Assembly (NCBI GenBank): GCA_024516035.1
Contig: CM044962.1
Span: 7,908,659-7,972,658, forward strand
Reading direction: 5' to 3'
DNA: 64,000 nt
Source: Bactericera cockerelli
Taxonomy: Eukaryota > Arthropoda > Insecta > Hemiptera > Triozidae
In this document: positions 50,631 to 62,219 of the stretch, piece after piece
Numbering within the stretch: the first letter of the stretch is position 1
Layout: each line of letters starts with the position of its first letter
Translations under genes and position numbers: made by a program
The notes under the pieces: model-generated
What the model was told of the DNA's origin: nothing
What the model saw: only the letters and a program-made list of their open reading frames with translations
Databases searched by the model: none

Positions 50631-51303
50631 AATTTTTGTTTTACTATTGTAACTTATATTTCCCATTGTTAAATAATACTCAAAATTAAGTTTGACTACA
50701 CACCCATTTGCATGGTTCTTTATAGACATATATATATTAAGATTTAATTATGAAATCAACAAGTAACTTTATACACAATGATTTCATTGGCTGTAAGAAG
50801 TGTTTCACAGCTTATTTATTATTTCATAGCCATGAAACGCAAACTACTGTAGACCCAGATGATGGTCTGTGTTGTAGCTTGTCCATCCCATAGTATGTAG
50901 TACAGTAGCAACAAATATAAGAAAAAAAGTTCTCAAAGTAGATCCCTCATGATATAATCATGATATAATGCATTACTCTAAATTATTTTTAACTTTGATT
51001 TCTGAAAATTTCAACTTGTAGGTACTTTAAGGCTTGAACAGATTTTTTTTTATGATTAATTAATTCTAATTAAGGACTGTTCAGGCTGAATTATAAAATA
51101 GGATTACAAGATAAATAAGTGAGACTGTCCCAGTCAGATTATAGTGTGCTGCGATTGGTCCTTCTGTCTGGCTTTTTTTGTCATTGTAATCATATTTTAT
51201 ATTTTGGCCCTTGGTTTTGAAGATTCTGTTTTTTTTTTTTTAGTTTCAATATTACTTTATCCTTACAGATAATTCCAATCAGGAAGCAAACAATTCCCAA
51301 TCC

Positions 51304-54300
51304 ATGGCTTCTGGACTCAGCCTAGTCCCTCGTCTTGTAGATCACCAAACATTACGTGCCAGTTGGAATAATGTTGTACAGGAGACACTCAATGCAATGA
51401 CTAGAGTCCGCAATGTAGAGGCTCCAGCTCATCCCGTCAGTGTTGTGTCTTGGCTGCACTCTAGATCTCACCACAGGCCATCAATATTGTCAGCAGCCAG
51501 TGTACCCTCATCAACAGTAGAACATGCCACTACAGGAACCAGTGGAGAGGGGTCAACACAACCTGCAAATCCAAGTATGATCAAATGAAAAAAAATTTGA
51601 ACTTTTCATCAAATCACAGAAATATTATTTCATAATCCAAAATTAAAGTTCAAACAGCTGATTTTAGAATAAGGCACTGCAAATGTAACCTGGAGGTTGG
51701 TGTTGGTTCAAGTCACTTAGATAATAATAATAATAATATACAGTAATTCTTTTAATTTATTTTTATATTTAATGCTGCTTTCAACTGCATGGTCTTACCA
51801 AGATGGGTGAACAGTACCTGTTTACTGAGGCCAGTTTGAGTAATTTTGATTGAGACCAGTTAGGTATGATGGGATAACTTACTTACTCAATAACAAATTG
51901 TTTCATATTTAAACCATCACACCACCACACCTTTACTAAATCCTGGAAAAGTCTTCATGACAGTGCTTTTGAACAGATTTACAATCATATTTACAAGCAC
52001 TTGTCCACTTCTGTATAATTTTGGGAATAATATAGTAGTGCTTTATTTAGACTGTCGGCTTGAGACAAGGAGTCCCGTTATAGTAGTATAGTATAGTAGT
52101 GCTTTAATAGAATAAATTATTTTTCTATAATGTTTTCTTGCAACACCATTTCATTTTCAATTTTCAGATCAAGTAGTGCTGGACTTGCAGTATATTGATC
52201 AAAACTCAAACCAGAGCACGATTCAGCCGGACAACTCAAGCCTGAGACTCAATCTAAGTTCCGTTACTGATGGAGCAAAAGCAACGGGTGTTCAATCACC
52301 TGTAACAGCAGGTAATGTAATAAATATAATTTTAAATAAATATATTATGGCTGCTGGCAATAGGAAGTTATTGTATGATTTTCTTTTCTCTTTAACTGAC
52401 CGACGCGATGACTTAAAACCTCTAAAGTATTCATTCCTCTAGGTAGTCTAGGTTCTCACAAACATGATGTTGTTGTTGTAGCCAGCTTGGCTACAGCTGG
52501 ACGGGTGAGTAGTGGTCTCCAGCCAACTTTATTTCAAAGTTGGCTCGTCCGAAACCACATACTCGTATTTCTATGTGCGATCAACCATCATGAGGACTTG
52601 GACTTTTCTTTATAAGCCATTAAACCCTTAGGTAATTGCAAACTAGCCTGGTTTGTAAGGGTTGGCTAATCTGTTCTGTGTTTATAGTCCTCTGGCGAGA
52701 CACTGGTCTTCTCCCTATTTAATAATAGTAATAATATCGCCTTATTTATACTGCCCGATTAGGACTATTAAGTTCCATTATTCCAGCAGTAAGCCCAAGA
52801 TATATTATTATGTGGTCAAAATCCCAAATGGGAGGATAACTTGTCAAGTCCCGGCTGGGTTTCGAACCCACGACCTCTGGAATCTTTGGATTCACAGAGT
52901 GCTGCCTTTACCACTGAGCTACCGGGAGTTTAACGTCAAACATGATTGTGTTGTTGACTTTGAACTCTTTGTTTACTTTACTCCCAGGAGGCTCCGTGTC
53001 CCCGGGTACCTCCGCGACGGGGAGCAGTGGGGGCGGCCCCCCAAGATTCCCCTCCCTCCTCCTCCGCCCCCGAGCCCCACCCCCTCAACGGAACCCCCCA
53101 CCCCTCCCGGCGGGCCGCAGCCCGACACTGCGGCGGCCGCAGACACGGGTGAGACGACGGCGGAAATCCTGCGGCAGAATCCCGAGGCCACCGCTTTCCT
53201 CATCGGGTTCTTCAAGTACTTGCCCTTCATTGTGATCCTTCTGGCCAAGGCTTTCTATGATCATATTTACGGTAAGATTGGGTATATCATATCATATTTA
53301 CGGTAGGTAAGGGTTGGGTGGAAGAGATTGCCATAGGCAATAACCCCGCCCTTTAGTTAGGACTTATGTTTTTATATATTTTCTATTCTTTTTCATTTTC
53401 ATTGCATATATTGTTTCCATTTTTTTCATTGTTAAATTAATGATTTGTATGTACATAATGTCCATTTATACCTAATAAAGCGTTGTATAATAATAATAAG
53501 ATTGTTAAGGTGTATTTTTCTTTTGGATAAAAAAAAACCAGGTTCATCATCATAGGGTAGCGTCATCGTGAACGATGGTAGCCAGACAGTGGAGGAATGA
53601 CTCAGCACTTCTACCACTGTCTTTACAAGGAGGCTAATAATTGACAAGGGCCCCCAGAACCAAGCCAATGCTGGTCTACTCCCTGTTTATAGTCCCCCAG
53701 CGAGGCACTATAGGGTAGGAATAACTCATGTTGACCTGGGTGCCAATGAGCTGGAATCGAACCTCAACCCCGTCTAGTGAGGGATTAAGCTGGGAGATTG
53801 TTGAAAAATTATCAGAAATGTTGAAGAAAAAAATGTCCCTCAATCTTCAAACCAAGTACTTATCCTGTACAAACCACTTTAAAAAGGAACTTTCAAAAAA
53901 TGAAAAAATGCTGCTTTTTTTATTTATTAATTAACAATCTTGTTATTATTATCATGCCAGCCTTCGTGGCGTAACGGTTGTGACTACTGCCCGTAGTCCA
54001 GAGATACTGAGTTCGATTCCCGGTTGGAGCAGACTTTTCGCACAGAAAATTCTGTTCCCTCCGAACCCCCGCGAAGGATGATACCTTGGCGCGGTGCGGG
54101 GGCCCTGCTGGGCGAGGCCCCGGGTAATGGGGTCGCATTGAGTGCAATCGCCCAGCAGCTAAATTCATTCCAATAGGTTGGAGGAGTTCTCCTGGATTCC
54201 AAAGACCGTGGATGAATAGCAAAATTCTTGATATTGTAGCGAAAGTGAAGTTAGACTGGAGTGCGAGTGCATTCGATCATGGGGCCTGTCTGGTGGAGCA

Positions 54301-55825
54301 GTCGGAAAAGCTTGTCTCAGGTCAGTTTTCTCTATTTCGGGAGTCGAGTGGTAGTGTGTAAAGTCTGGGTGAAACCTTCTGGTTTGTCCCAGTATCACCG
54401 GTCTGTGGCCCGCTCATCGCTCGGCTTGCCACCGAGTAAGTACCTTCCGAATTTCATTCGAATAAACTCGTTGAGTAATTTCGCGTGCATGTGAGCCCTA
54501 TCAGGCGGGCGGGGCATCGTCCGTCTGAGACAGGCTTTCCTAAGGCACGGAGGGTCTGACTAGCCCTCGATGTATTTGGAAGGGAAGGGTTGACGGTAGT
54601 GCAGATCCGCGGCCCATCCAACACACGGTGTGCTGATCCGCTTTGTGGTCACGGTGGAGGTCACGCCGCCGCTGGCCGCACATGGGTCAGCCGCTGGGAT
54701 GGGCTGGACTGATGGTTAAGTCAGTTATACTGACTGTCCTGATTGACTCACCGAATGGGGCCAAACTGAAGGGCTATCTAACTATGATCGGAGAGCCAGC
54801 CTCCTTTAAGGGGTAAGGATCTAACCATCTAACTACAATTCACAAAATTTAGTAAAAATTAAGGCTAGGGGGAGATTAAATTAAATTAAATAAAAATTAA
54901 AACCTGTAACAAATTTGGTTTCTTGGAAAGTCGGGGTGAGTCTGGTTACAGCAAGAAAGTCGGTCGGAGGTGTCCCGTCGTCTAGCTCACGCTAGTATGC
55001 AGAGACTCCTCGTAACAACGCCGATTGTTGCTTAACTGGGCCCGACTATATATATATTTTCTGGACAAACTTTTACTTTTTGCGATTACCCCGCTAGGCA
55101 AACGGCGATGGGTGCTCCGGCTCGGCCCTTGGTATCCAATCGGTCGGGTTGCGACACCCATCGACCCTAATCCTGAAGATTCTTCAGTGTTGAATACCCG
55201 TAAGGTGGTGTACACACAGGGCAGCCTTAAGCTGGTAACTGTGATCCGATCAGGAAGTCAGGTGTCGATGGGGACGATCCGCCAAGAATAGTAATGCCCA
55301 AATGGCCCCTACCTGACTGGATAGTACATCGCAAGTGTAACATGCGGGGAAAGAACCGGGGGAACCGGTAAAACATGTGAAAGTTTTACCGGGAAGCATG
55401 TTACGCGACCCACCGGCTTGGGGACTCGTAGTAGCGAGCTGGGTCGGTGGGGGGGCAGGAGAACAGCTATGATTAACATGTGCTACCGCTTTAAGGCCTA
55501 TAAGGCTAGGTGCGGGGCGCTGCGGGCGGAAGCTTAGGCGGAAACCCGTAGTGATCATACAGCCATGTGTCGCTTCCCGCGACTATGAGCCGTTCTTATC
55601 CCTCCGAACTTGTGGGACTGGCAATTCCGGCAAGGCTGGGTGAGGGTAATGTGGGTAGCTGGTATGATTCCCAGCGAATGGAGGGTAAAACCCCCGTCCT
55701 AATCCAGGACGTTAAATCAAATAGAATCAATGGACATGAAAGGAGTCTAGACATTGTATTTGGGCGTCCATATATTTCTCTCACCGCCGTGATTTAGGTA
55801 TCAATACCTATCTCACGGACACGGA

Positions 55826-55865
<40 letters not shown>

Positions 55866-58800
55866 CACTTTCTCTCCTTGGAGGGTAATTATTACCCTTC
55901 AATGGGTAGTACACCAGGAGCGGATCATATGATCAAGTCTCCTGGTGTTTTAACTTCAGGAGCGGATCCGAAGATCAAGTCTCCTGACGTTGTTTGGTTC
56001 ATAGTGTGGGGAGGCAATTTTATGATGGACTCTGATGTCCATCTTTTTCTCTCCCGTGGCTATCCCCCTTGTATCATTATCATTACTTTTGTTCCAGGTA
56101 TTTTCCTCTTCGTGGCCCTGTTCGCCACATTCCGCTTCTACAATGTTCTGGTGAAGCGCTCGGCCTCCCAGGTGGACCATCACGGGAAGCTACCTCTGGT
56201 GTTCGGGGTGATTCATCTCAACGTCACTATCGCTGTGTTCTATCTCATCTACAACAAGGATCAACTCTACAAGGTAGAGTACTGTTTGTTTATTTAGAAA
56301 CTCTTTATTAGAAGAACATATATACAGAAAAATAATGGTAAAAATTAAATATTAAAATTGACAATAGTCCTAATTTGACCGCAATTAGTATTGTATTTTT
56401 TTCTGACCTACTCTACAGTTTAATCTCTTCGACTTCTCAGGTTCTGATTTTCGTGCCTCCGAACAACGAGCTTCCGAAGAACTTATTAATTTGACCACAA
56501 TTAGTATTGTATTTTTTTTTTTTCTTTTTTTTAATATTTAATAATTTGACCGCAATTAGTATTGTATTTTTTTTCTGACCTACTCTCTATAGTTTAATCT
56601 CTTCGACTTCTCAGGTACTGATCTTCGTGCCTCCGAACAACGAGCTTCCGAAGAACTTATTAATTTGACCATAATTAGTATTGTATTTCTTTTTTTTTTT
56701 AATATTTATTAATTTGACCATAATTAGTATTGTATTTTTTTCTGACCTACTCTATAGTTTAATCTCTTCGACTTCCTTCTCAGGTACTGATCTTCGTGCC
56801 TCCGAACAACGAGCTTCTGAAGAACTTATTAATTTGACCATAATTAGTATTGTATTTCTTTTTTTTTTTTTAATATTTATTAATTTGACACCAATTATTA
56901 GTATTGTATTTTTTTCTGACCTACTCTCTATAGTTTAATCTCTTCGACTGCCTTCTCAGGTACTGATCTTCGTGTCTCCGAACAACGAGCTTCTGAAGAA
57001 CTTATTAATTTGACCATAATTAGTATTGTATTATTTTTTTTTTTTTTTTAAATATTTATTAATTTGACCGCAATTATTAGTATTGTATTTTTTTCTGACC
57101 TACTCTATAGTTTAATTAATTTATTTATTTATTTACACTTTATTAATAGGACATAATATTATATACAATACAAATAATTACAAATTAAAATACAATACAA
57201 TAGGAGAAAAAAATAAAGAAAAAATAAATAATTATATGCATAATGTATGCCCTAACTAAAGGGCGGGGTTATTGCCTTAGGCAATCTCTTCAACCGGACC
57301 CTTGTATTTTATTTTTTTATCTCTTCGACTTCTCAGGTACTGATTTTCGTGCCTCCGAACAACGAGCTTCTGAAGAATCTGGTCCAGCTGGTCTGGACCA
57401 TCATCATCTCTGACTTCATCATCAAGCTGTGCACCATCATCGTGAAGATCTTGCTCACCCTCCTGCCCGCCGTGCTGCTGCCCACCACCAAGCGGTGAGC
57501 ACCACGGGAAACAGAACCGCACTCTGCTTTCTCATATTTGAATTTTTTTTTTTTAACAAACTCAATATAATTTTTTTTATGATTTTATTTGTGGTGAAGC
57601 ACAAGGGCTCTTCACAATTTGTTGTGGGTAGCGCAGCATTACTAAGAGCCTCCTTTACATTTCGAATTATTCAATTACATTAATTTCTTTTTACTCTGGT
57701 AATGCCGCCACTGGTCGTTACTCATACAAGTAACTACTCATTTTTCCTCACGAGGTATGAGTGGACCCCGAACATCCAAGTACAGAGCAGAAAAATTACT
57801 GCCCCGCTGTGGATCGAACCCAGGTCACCATGCGTGCAATGCCTAGCGCGCTAACTCACTCTGCCACGGTGACTCAATATATATTTTGTTTTAAATTTGG
57901 TACAAACAAAGAACAGTAAATGAACATAATACAAACAATTAATAAAATTTGTACCTAAAAAAATAATAATGATTTTTAAATAGACCCATTTCAGCAAATA
58001 AGCTGGTGTTTGGGTCTTTTTCTTCATTTTTTATAAATTGAATTAAGGTTAAATGAAATGCTTCACAATATTAAAAAGATCTTATTTGCATTAAAAAAAG
58101 AAGTGTTAATTTGAAAACGAAGCAATATTGCTTATGGTCAGGTTGGAAGCAATATGGTCAGATTGGTCATATTTTGACGGCGATTTTTCTCTCCATTCAC
58201 TTGAAACTCACAAACCAGTTACTCAAAATCTTGAAGAGAAATCAAGATTGGGATGATCCCTATAGCAAGTATAAAAAAAGAACATAAGAGGAATAAATGC
58301 ACATAGGAGTGCAGAAAAAGAAAGGAGGTGTTCTCAATTTGATGTCATTTATTTTTAACTTTTTGCTCTCATATTTTTGAGTGGGGTGTCTTCCTTTTGT
58401 AACCTGGAAGATGCGTTTTTGGGGGATTATCTACATCTATTTCCTTGCGGCTAGAAAGTGTTGTAGCTAAAACCACTTGCGTTCCTCTCATTGTGCCCTC
58501 AAGTTAACCTCAAATTAACGACTCTAAAGGGGAGACTGTTTCTATACTTAAGTCACCGTGGCTGAGAGAGTTCGCGCAAGACATTGCACACATGGTGAAT
58601 TTTTTCTGTACTAGGATATTTGGAGCAGTGGCGTAGGAAGGTCTAGCTACGCCACAAATTTGGGGTCCACTCATACTTCGTTAGAAAAAATGAGTATCTG
58701 CTTTAATGAGAGCATGATCAGTGACAGAATTATAAGCAAAAATAAGATATTGGAATATTAATGATACACAAAGAAAAGCATGTATTATTTTGTCCAGTGT

Positions 58801-60758
58801 ATACTAATAATATTGCCTTATTTATACTGCCTGATTAGGACTATTAAGTTTTATTATTCCAGCAATAAGCCCAAGAGTCCCAATACGTATTATTATGTTG
58901 TAAAAGTCCCAAATGGGAGGATAACTTGTCATGTCCCGGCTGGGTTTTGATCCCGCGACCTCTGGTATCTCTGGATTCACAGAGTGCGTCCTTTACCACT
59001 GAGCTAGACTTATACAGGGTCGGGCAAAAGTCTGGAAACCCTTAAATATCTTTCGAATGGCTTTCTCAGTAAATTTAAAAATTTGTATGGTAAATCGGGG
59101 TAATAAGACCTTCTTTTAGGGTGGGGCTGTATTTCGTTACCGGTATAGATTTACTTATTTTTTTATTGTTTACCTCCAGGGCAAGTGGTATCTCTTCATC
59201 GAGCTCACCTCGCAGTTCTACCGCAGTCTGGTGCCCATCCAGCTGTGGCTGATCTACCTGATGGAGTCCTACCAGGGACACCAGAAGGTGGTGGGCGTGT
59301 TCCTATCCGCCGCCTACATCGTGGCCAAGGGCTCCAACATCATGCAGGTGGCCAAAGCCTGGTGGAAGTCGTTCACCAAACTGCTCGACAATATTGTGAG
59401 TGTTCACGTCATTATTATTATTATTATAGATTTATTGATTAGATTTTTAGATTGATGTCAATTTGCAACACTTACCCAGATATTGAATTTTCTCAGCCTT
59501 TATCTATTTTCACTTTAAAACTTCAGGATATACTTTTTCAAAATAATTAATATGTACTTGCATGTATCTAACAAGCTCTAGATTTATTATGTTTTTTTTT
59601 TTTTTTTTTTTTTTTTTGGTAATTGTATCTGTTTCTTTTTTTTTCCCCCTAGTCAATTTTATATACCTACAATTATTTTATCTCATAAGACTTATTTTTA
59701 AAGTTCTTTTATATTTTATATACTCAATATCTCATGTTGTATCAGATTGTATTAATTATTCATGTTTTTAAAGACTGTTTATAATGATATTTTAGTGTGT
59801 TATTATGTTATAGGTTGCTTGCAACTGTTTTGTAATACACTTTAAACAAATATACGAAATTAAAAAAAAAAAAATAGAAAGCTTTATTAGGTAGAACAAA
59901 AAATATATACAGTAGAATACAATGAAATATAAAGGAAAACAAAAAGATTAAAACAAATATGCAAGGAAAAAAAAGAGAATGAAGTTAATGTCCTACCTAA
60001 AGGGCAGGGTTATTGCCTATGGCAATCTCTTCCACCCAACATCAGATTTGGTTCTCTTGAAATTTTGCGTCCAGTAATTTATAGGTGACGGTTGTGACTA
60101 CTGCCCTTAGTCCAGAGATCCCGAGTTCGATCCCCGGTATGAGCAGACTTTTCGCACAGAAAATTCTGTTCCCTCCGTACATATGAGGCTGGCATTTCGG
60201 GCCCTACCCAGGCTGGGTGAGGTTGATGTGGGTAGCTGTTACGATTCCCAGCGAATGGAGGGTAAAACCCCCGTCCTAATTCAGGACGTTAAGGGTGGAA
60301 TTAATAGACAACATCAATAACTTAAGTCGTTGGTAAGTGTCGATTTTCCCTATCTTCCACAGTACGCAATCCGTGAATTAGCGCCACAGAGGTATTACAA
60401 AAACGTCTATTAATTCCGCCCTAAATCAAATAGGATTTGGCCTTTGGCAATCTCTTCCACCCAACCCTTAGTCGGTAAGTCGGCAATCATTATTATTAAC
60501 TGATCAACTTTCTCCTCTCCTCAGCAACTCGGCGTGTCCCCCACCAAGGAAACACTGCTGGGCGTGGGCTGTATCTGTCCCATCTGTCACGACGAGTTCA
60601 AGTCGCCCGTCCAGCTGACGTGCTGTCACGTCTTCTGTGAGTCGTGCGTCACCAAGTGGTTTGACCGGGAGCAGACGTGCCCGCTCTGTCGTGCCAAGCT
60701 GGTGGATGATCCTTCCTGGCGGGACGGCGCCACGTCCTACTTTGTACAGCTCTTCTGA
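51304..60758 (+). CDS. RNFT1: RNFT1/2-type RING-finger transmembrane E3 ubiquitin ligase
   Basis: Exons: 51269-51574 (ATG at 51304; the frame is open upstream, so the true start may lie in an earlier exon), 52168-52311, 52988-53271, 56098-56273, 57337-57494, 59180-59395 and 60525-60758. Product order: polar N-terminus, a Pro-rich linker, hydrophobic helices (FLIGFFKYLPFIVILLAKAF; GIFLFVALFATF; LVFGVIHLNVTIAVFYLIYN; VWTIIISDFIIKL; LLTLLPAVLL; SQFYRSLVPIQLWLIYLM), then a C-terminal RING CPICHDEFKSPVQLTCCHVF..CPLC and DGATSYFVQLF-stop, matching the RNFT family end. Vertebrate RNFT1 is an ER-membrane E3 ligase in ER-associated degradation; the paralogue assignment (1 or 2) is uncertain. Two frame breaks: one base seems missing in the G/C-rich part of exon 3 and one at the exon 5/6 junction. 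Both look like assembly indels. Confidence 0.8.
52729..52928 (-). repeat. tRNA-derived SINE family 3 in RNFT intron 2
   Basis: Inverted family 3 copy ending 60 bp before exon 3. On the minus strand: CCCGGTAGCTCAGTGGTAAA, B box GGGTTCGAAACC, full body. It creates an upstream open frame that runs into exon 3 and should not be read as coding. Confidence 0.8.
53305..53470 (-). mobile_element. copy of the gene B intron 4 element, inverted
   Basis: GGGTTGGGTGGAAGAGATTG, CAATAACCCCGCCCTTTAGT, then A/T-rich interior to TACCTAATAAAGCG. It starts about 34 bp after the donor of RNFT exon 3. Between donor and element, TCATATTTACGGTA (end of exon 3 plus donor) is repeated. Confidence 0.65.
53958..54066 (+). 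repeat. SINE family 1, left half of an interrupted copy
   Basis: Head CCTTCGTGGCGTAACGGTTG, B box GAGTTCGATTCC, up to TTCTGTTCCCTCCGAAC. The element continues at 55599-55850 after a 1.53-kb insertion. Confidence 0.8.
54067..55598. mobile_element. GC-rich 1.53-kb non-coding insertion with 11-bp TSD
   Basis: Inserted into a family 1 SINE and flanked by exact TCCCTCCGAAC copies at 54056-54066 and 55599-55609. It is clearly richer in G+C than its surroundings. The longest open frames are under 105 codons and look unrelated to proteins. It contains strong inverted segments, for example GGTAAAACATGTGAAAGTTT closing on TTTTACC around 55370-55400. There are no terminal inverted repeats, no poly-A end and no recognisable terminus. 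Likely a retroposed or non-autonomous element of unknown class. Confidence 0.65.
55599..55860 (+). repeat. SINE family 1, right half of an interrupted copy
   Basis: Resumes at TCCCTCCGAAC then GGACTGGCAATTCCGG, GGTGAGGGTAATGTGGGTAG, through CTCACCGCCGTGATTTAGG to a long (ATT)n tail ending near 55864. Confidence 0.8.
56420..57110 (+). repeat. tandem decoy copies of the RNFT exon 5 acceptor
   Basis: About four tandem units of roughly 170 bp. Each contains TAGTTTAATCTCTTCGACTT..CTCAG followed by the first ~38 bases of exon 5 (GT.CTGAT.TTCGTGCCTCC ... GAGCTTC.GAAGAA), then ACTTATTAATTTGACC and a T run. Exon-like parts start at 56441, 56615, 56784 and 56960; the genuine exon starts at 57337. Each decoy has an intact 3' splice site but no downstream donor. 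Confidence 0.85.
57118..57295 (+). mobile_element. reference copy of the gene B intron 4 element
   Basis: About 178 bp: TTTATTTATTTACACTTTAT, TAATAGGACATAATATTATA ... CCTAACTAAAGGGCGGGGTT, ATTGCCTTAGGCAATCTCTTC. It is AT-rich inside with a short inverted TTGCC.TAGGCAA near its right end. It lies just upstream of the genuine exon 5. There is no coding capacity. Confidence 0.7.
57590..57875 (-). repeat. tRNA-derived SINE family 5
   Basis: The minus-strand head AGTCACCGTGGCAGAGTGAG has B box GGGTTCGATCC. The body is seen on plus as TGTGGGTAGCGCAGCATTAC and ATGAGTGGACCCCGAACATC. Confidence 0.75.
58555..59012. repeat. SINE family 5 (plus) and family 3 (minus)
   Basis: 58555-58765 is a plus-strand family 5 copy with a diverged head (GTCACCGTGGCTGAGAGAGT) and body GGGGTCCACTCATACTTCG. 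58809-59012 is an inverted family 3 copy (TGTCCCGGCTGGGTTTTGAT on plus). The interval 57880-58550 shows no gene. Confidence 0.7.
59873..60047 (+). mobile_element. copy of the gene B intron 4 element
   Basis: GCTTTATTAGGTAGAACAAA ... AATGTCCTACCTAAAGGGCA, GGTTATTGCCTATGGCAATC and CTCTTCCACCCAAC. It is diverged from the 57118 copy. A 3' end fragment recurs at 60438-60470. Confidence 0.6.
60087..60292 (+). repeat. SINE family 1 interrupted by a MITE
   Basis: The head lacks its first bases (GACGGTTGTGACTACTGCCC), then B box GAGTTCGATCC and a full body to AATTCAGGACGTTAA, where the Harbinger-type MITE (60293-60421) is inserted. The SINE resumes ATCAAATAGG. Confidence 0.75.
60293..60421. mobile_element. 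PIF/Harbinger-type MITE, copy 3
   Basis: GTTAA|GGGTGGAATTAATAGAC ... GTCTATTAATTCCGCCC|TAAATC inside a SINE whose uninterrupted sequence is known. The 3-bp TAA target duplication is therefore unambiguous here. Confidence 0.85.
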
Positions 60759-61700
60759 AGCGCGAAAATTCCCTTTGAAAAAAAAATCCCTTTGAAAAAA
60801 AAAAATCCCTTTGAAAAAAAAAATTCCCCCGTTTCAAGCATCCCAATGATTTTTTTCACTCGAAAACACTTTTGAATATACATACTTTTTGTCTCCCCAA
60901 AACTCTTCATGAATATTATTTCCCCTTTCTTTTCATTTTTATTTAATTTACAGCTCTTCTAAAGCGCAAAAATTCCCTTTGAAAATACATTTTTTCCCCC
61001 CTTTTCAAGAATCCCAATGATTTTTTCCACTCGAAAACACTTTTGAATATACATATTTTTTTGTCTCCCCAAAAATCTTCGTGAATATTTTTTCCCCTCT
61101 TCAAGAATCCCAATGATTTTTCCCACTCGAAAACACTTTTGAATATACATATTTTTTGTTTCCCTAAAACTCTTCTTCATGAATATTTTTTCCCCTCTTC
61201 AAGAATCCCAATGATTTTTTCCACTCGAAAACACTTTTGAATATACATAATTTTTGTCTCCTCCAAAACTCTTCGTGAATATTTTTTTCCCCTCCTCAAG
61301 AATCCCAATGATTTTTTTCACTCGAAAACACTTTTGAATATACATATTTTTTTCCTCCCCAAAAATCTTCATGAATATTTTTTCCCCTCAAAAATCCTTT
61401 TTAATGTTCTTTTCTTTTTCAAAAAATACCATCCCTTTGAATATTTTTTTAAAGGTACCTTACTGCTGCTCTACTAACGCGCGAAAATTCCCTTTGAAAA
61501 TACATTTTTTCACCCCCGTTTCAAGAATCCCAATAATTTTTTCCACTCGGAAACACTTTTGAATATACATATTTTTGTCGCCCCAAAACTCTTCATGAAT
61601 ATTTTTTCCCTTCTTCAAGAATCCCAATGATTTTTTCCACTCGAAAACACTTTTGAATATTGTACCTCCTCAAAAGCAAACAAGCACCTTGCAGCTCTTT
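60740..61700 (+). repeat. ~100-bp tandem repeats downstream of RNFT
   Basis: Seven or more copies of AATCCCAATGATTTTTTCCA, CTCGAAAACACTTTTGAATA, TACATA, TTTTGTCTCCCCAAAA and CTTCATGAATATTTTTTCCC. The array begins at the RNFT stop region. The end of the coding exon (CAGCTCTTCTGAAGCGCGAA) is itself copied at 60951 (CAGCTCTTCTAAAGCGCAAA), and CGCGAAAATTCCCTTTGAAAA recurs at about 61480. The 3' UTR is presumably embedded in it. Confidence 0.8.
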
Positions 61701-61974
61701 TAACGCGTTAATCCCTTAAAATATAATTTTTACCGGTCACCTGGGTTTTTTTTTTAATCCCTTACAGATCCTCCTTATAAAGCAGTCAGTAGGTATATTC
61801 CTCGAAAAAGTCCCTTTATATTTTTTATTTCTTTCCCAAACCAGGTTCGAACTGCCAAACTCTGAACCACGGGCAGTACTCACACCACGGAAGTAGGCAC
61901 AATTATTCCTTCAGTTCTTGTTGTGCAATATCTCATGTGTGTAGTGCAGCCAATAGGGGGTGTTATAAATATCA

Positions 61975-62160
61975 AAGGCAATTTTACTTCCGAGAAATTT
62001 CTAATATCAGAAATCGGAAGTATTGTGTTCGTTTTTGTAAAAAAAAATATTTTTTTGCTCCGATTTCAATTTTTTTCATTTTTCTGGACGTTTTATAACC
62101 TCCTGAGCAACTTTGGTTTTGTGTCCGTCTGTCGGTCTGTTAATTTTTTATCTATCTTAA
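61975..62160 (+). mobile_element. interspersed repeat, inverted copy at 39.4 kb
   Basis: ACTTCCGAGAAATTTCTAAT, AATCGGAAGTATTGTG, CTCCGATTTCAATTTTTTTC, CCTCCTGAGCAACTTTGG. It matches 39360-39530 inverted and, partly, 5840-5930. The class is unknown. Confidence 0.55.
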
Positions 62161-62219
62161 TAGTCACCAAGTGATAATGCAAAAGATAGAGATCTATTGT
62201 GGATACATATTGTAATATA

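Noticed and set aside
52662..53306. A 214-codon open frame upstream of and through RNFT exon 3
   Set aside because: Its first half is an inverted tRNA-derived SINE and intron sequence; only the part after the CCCAG acceptor at 52987 is coding.
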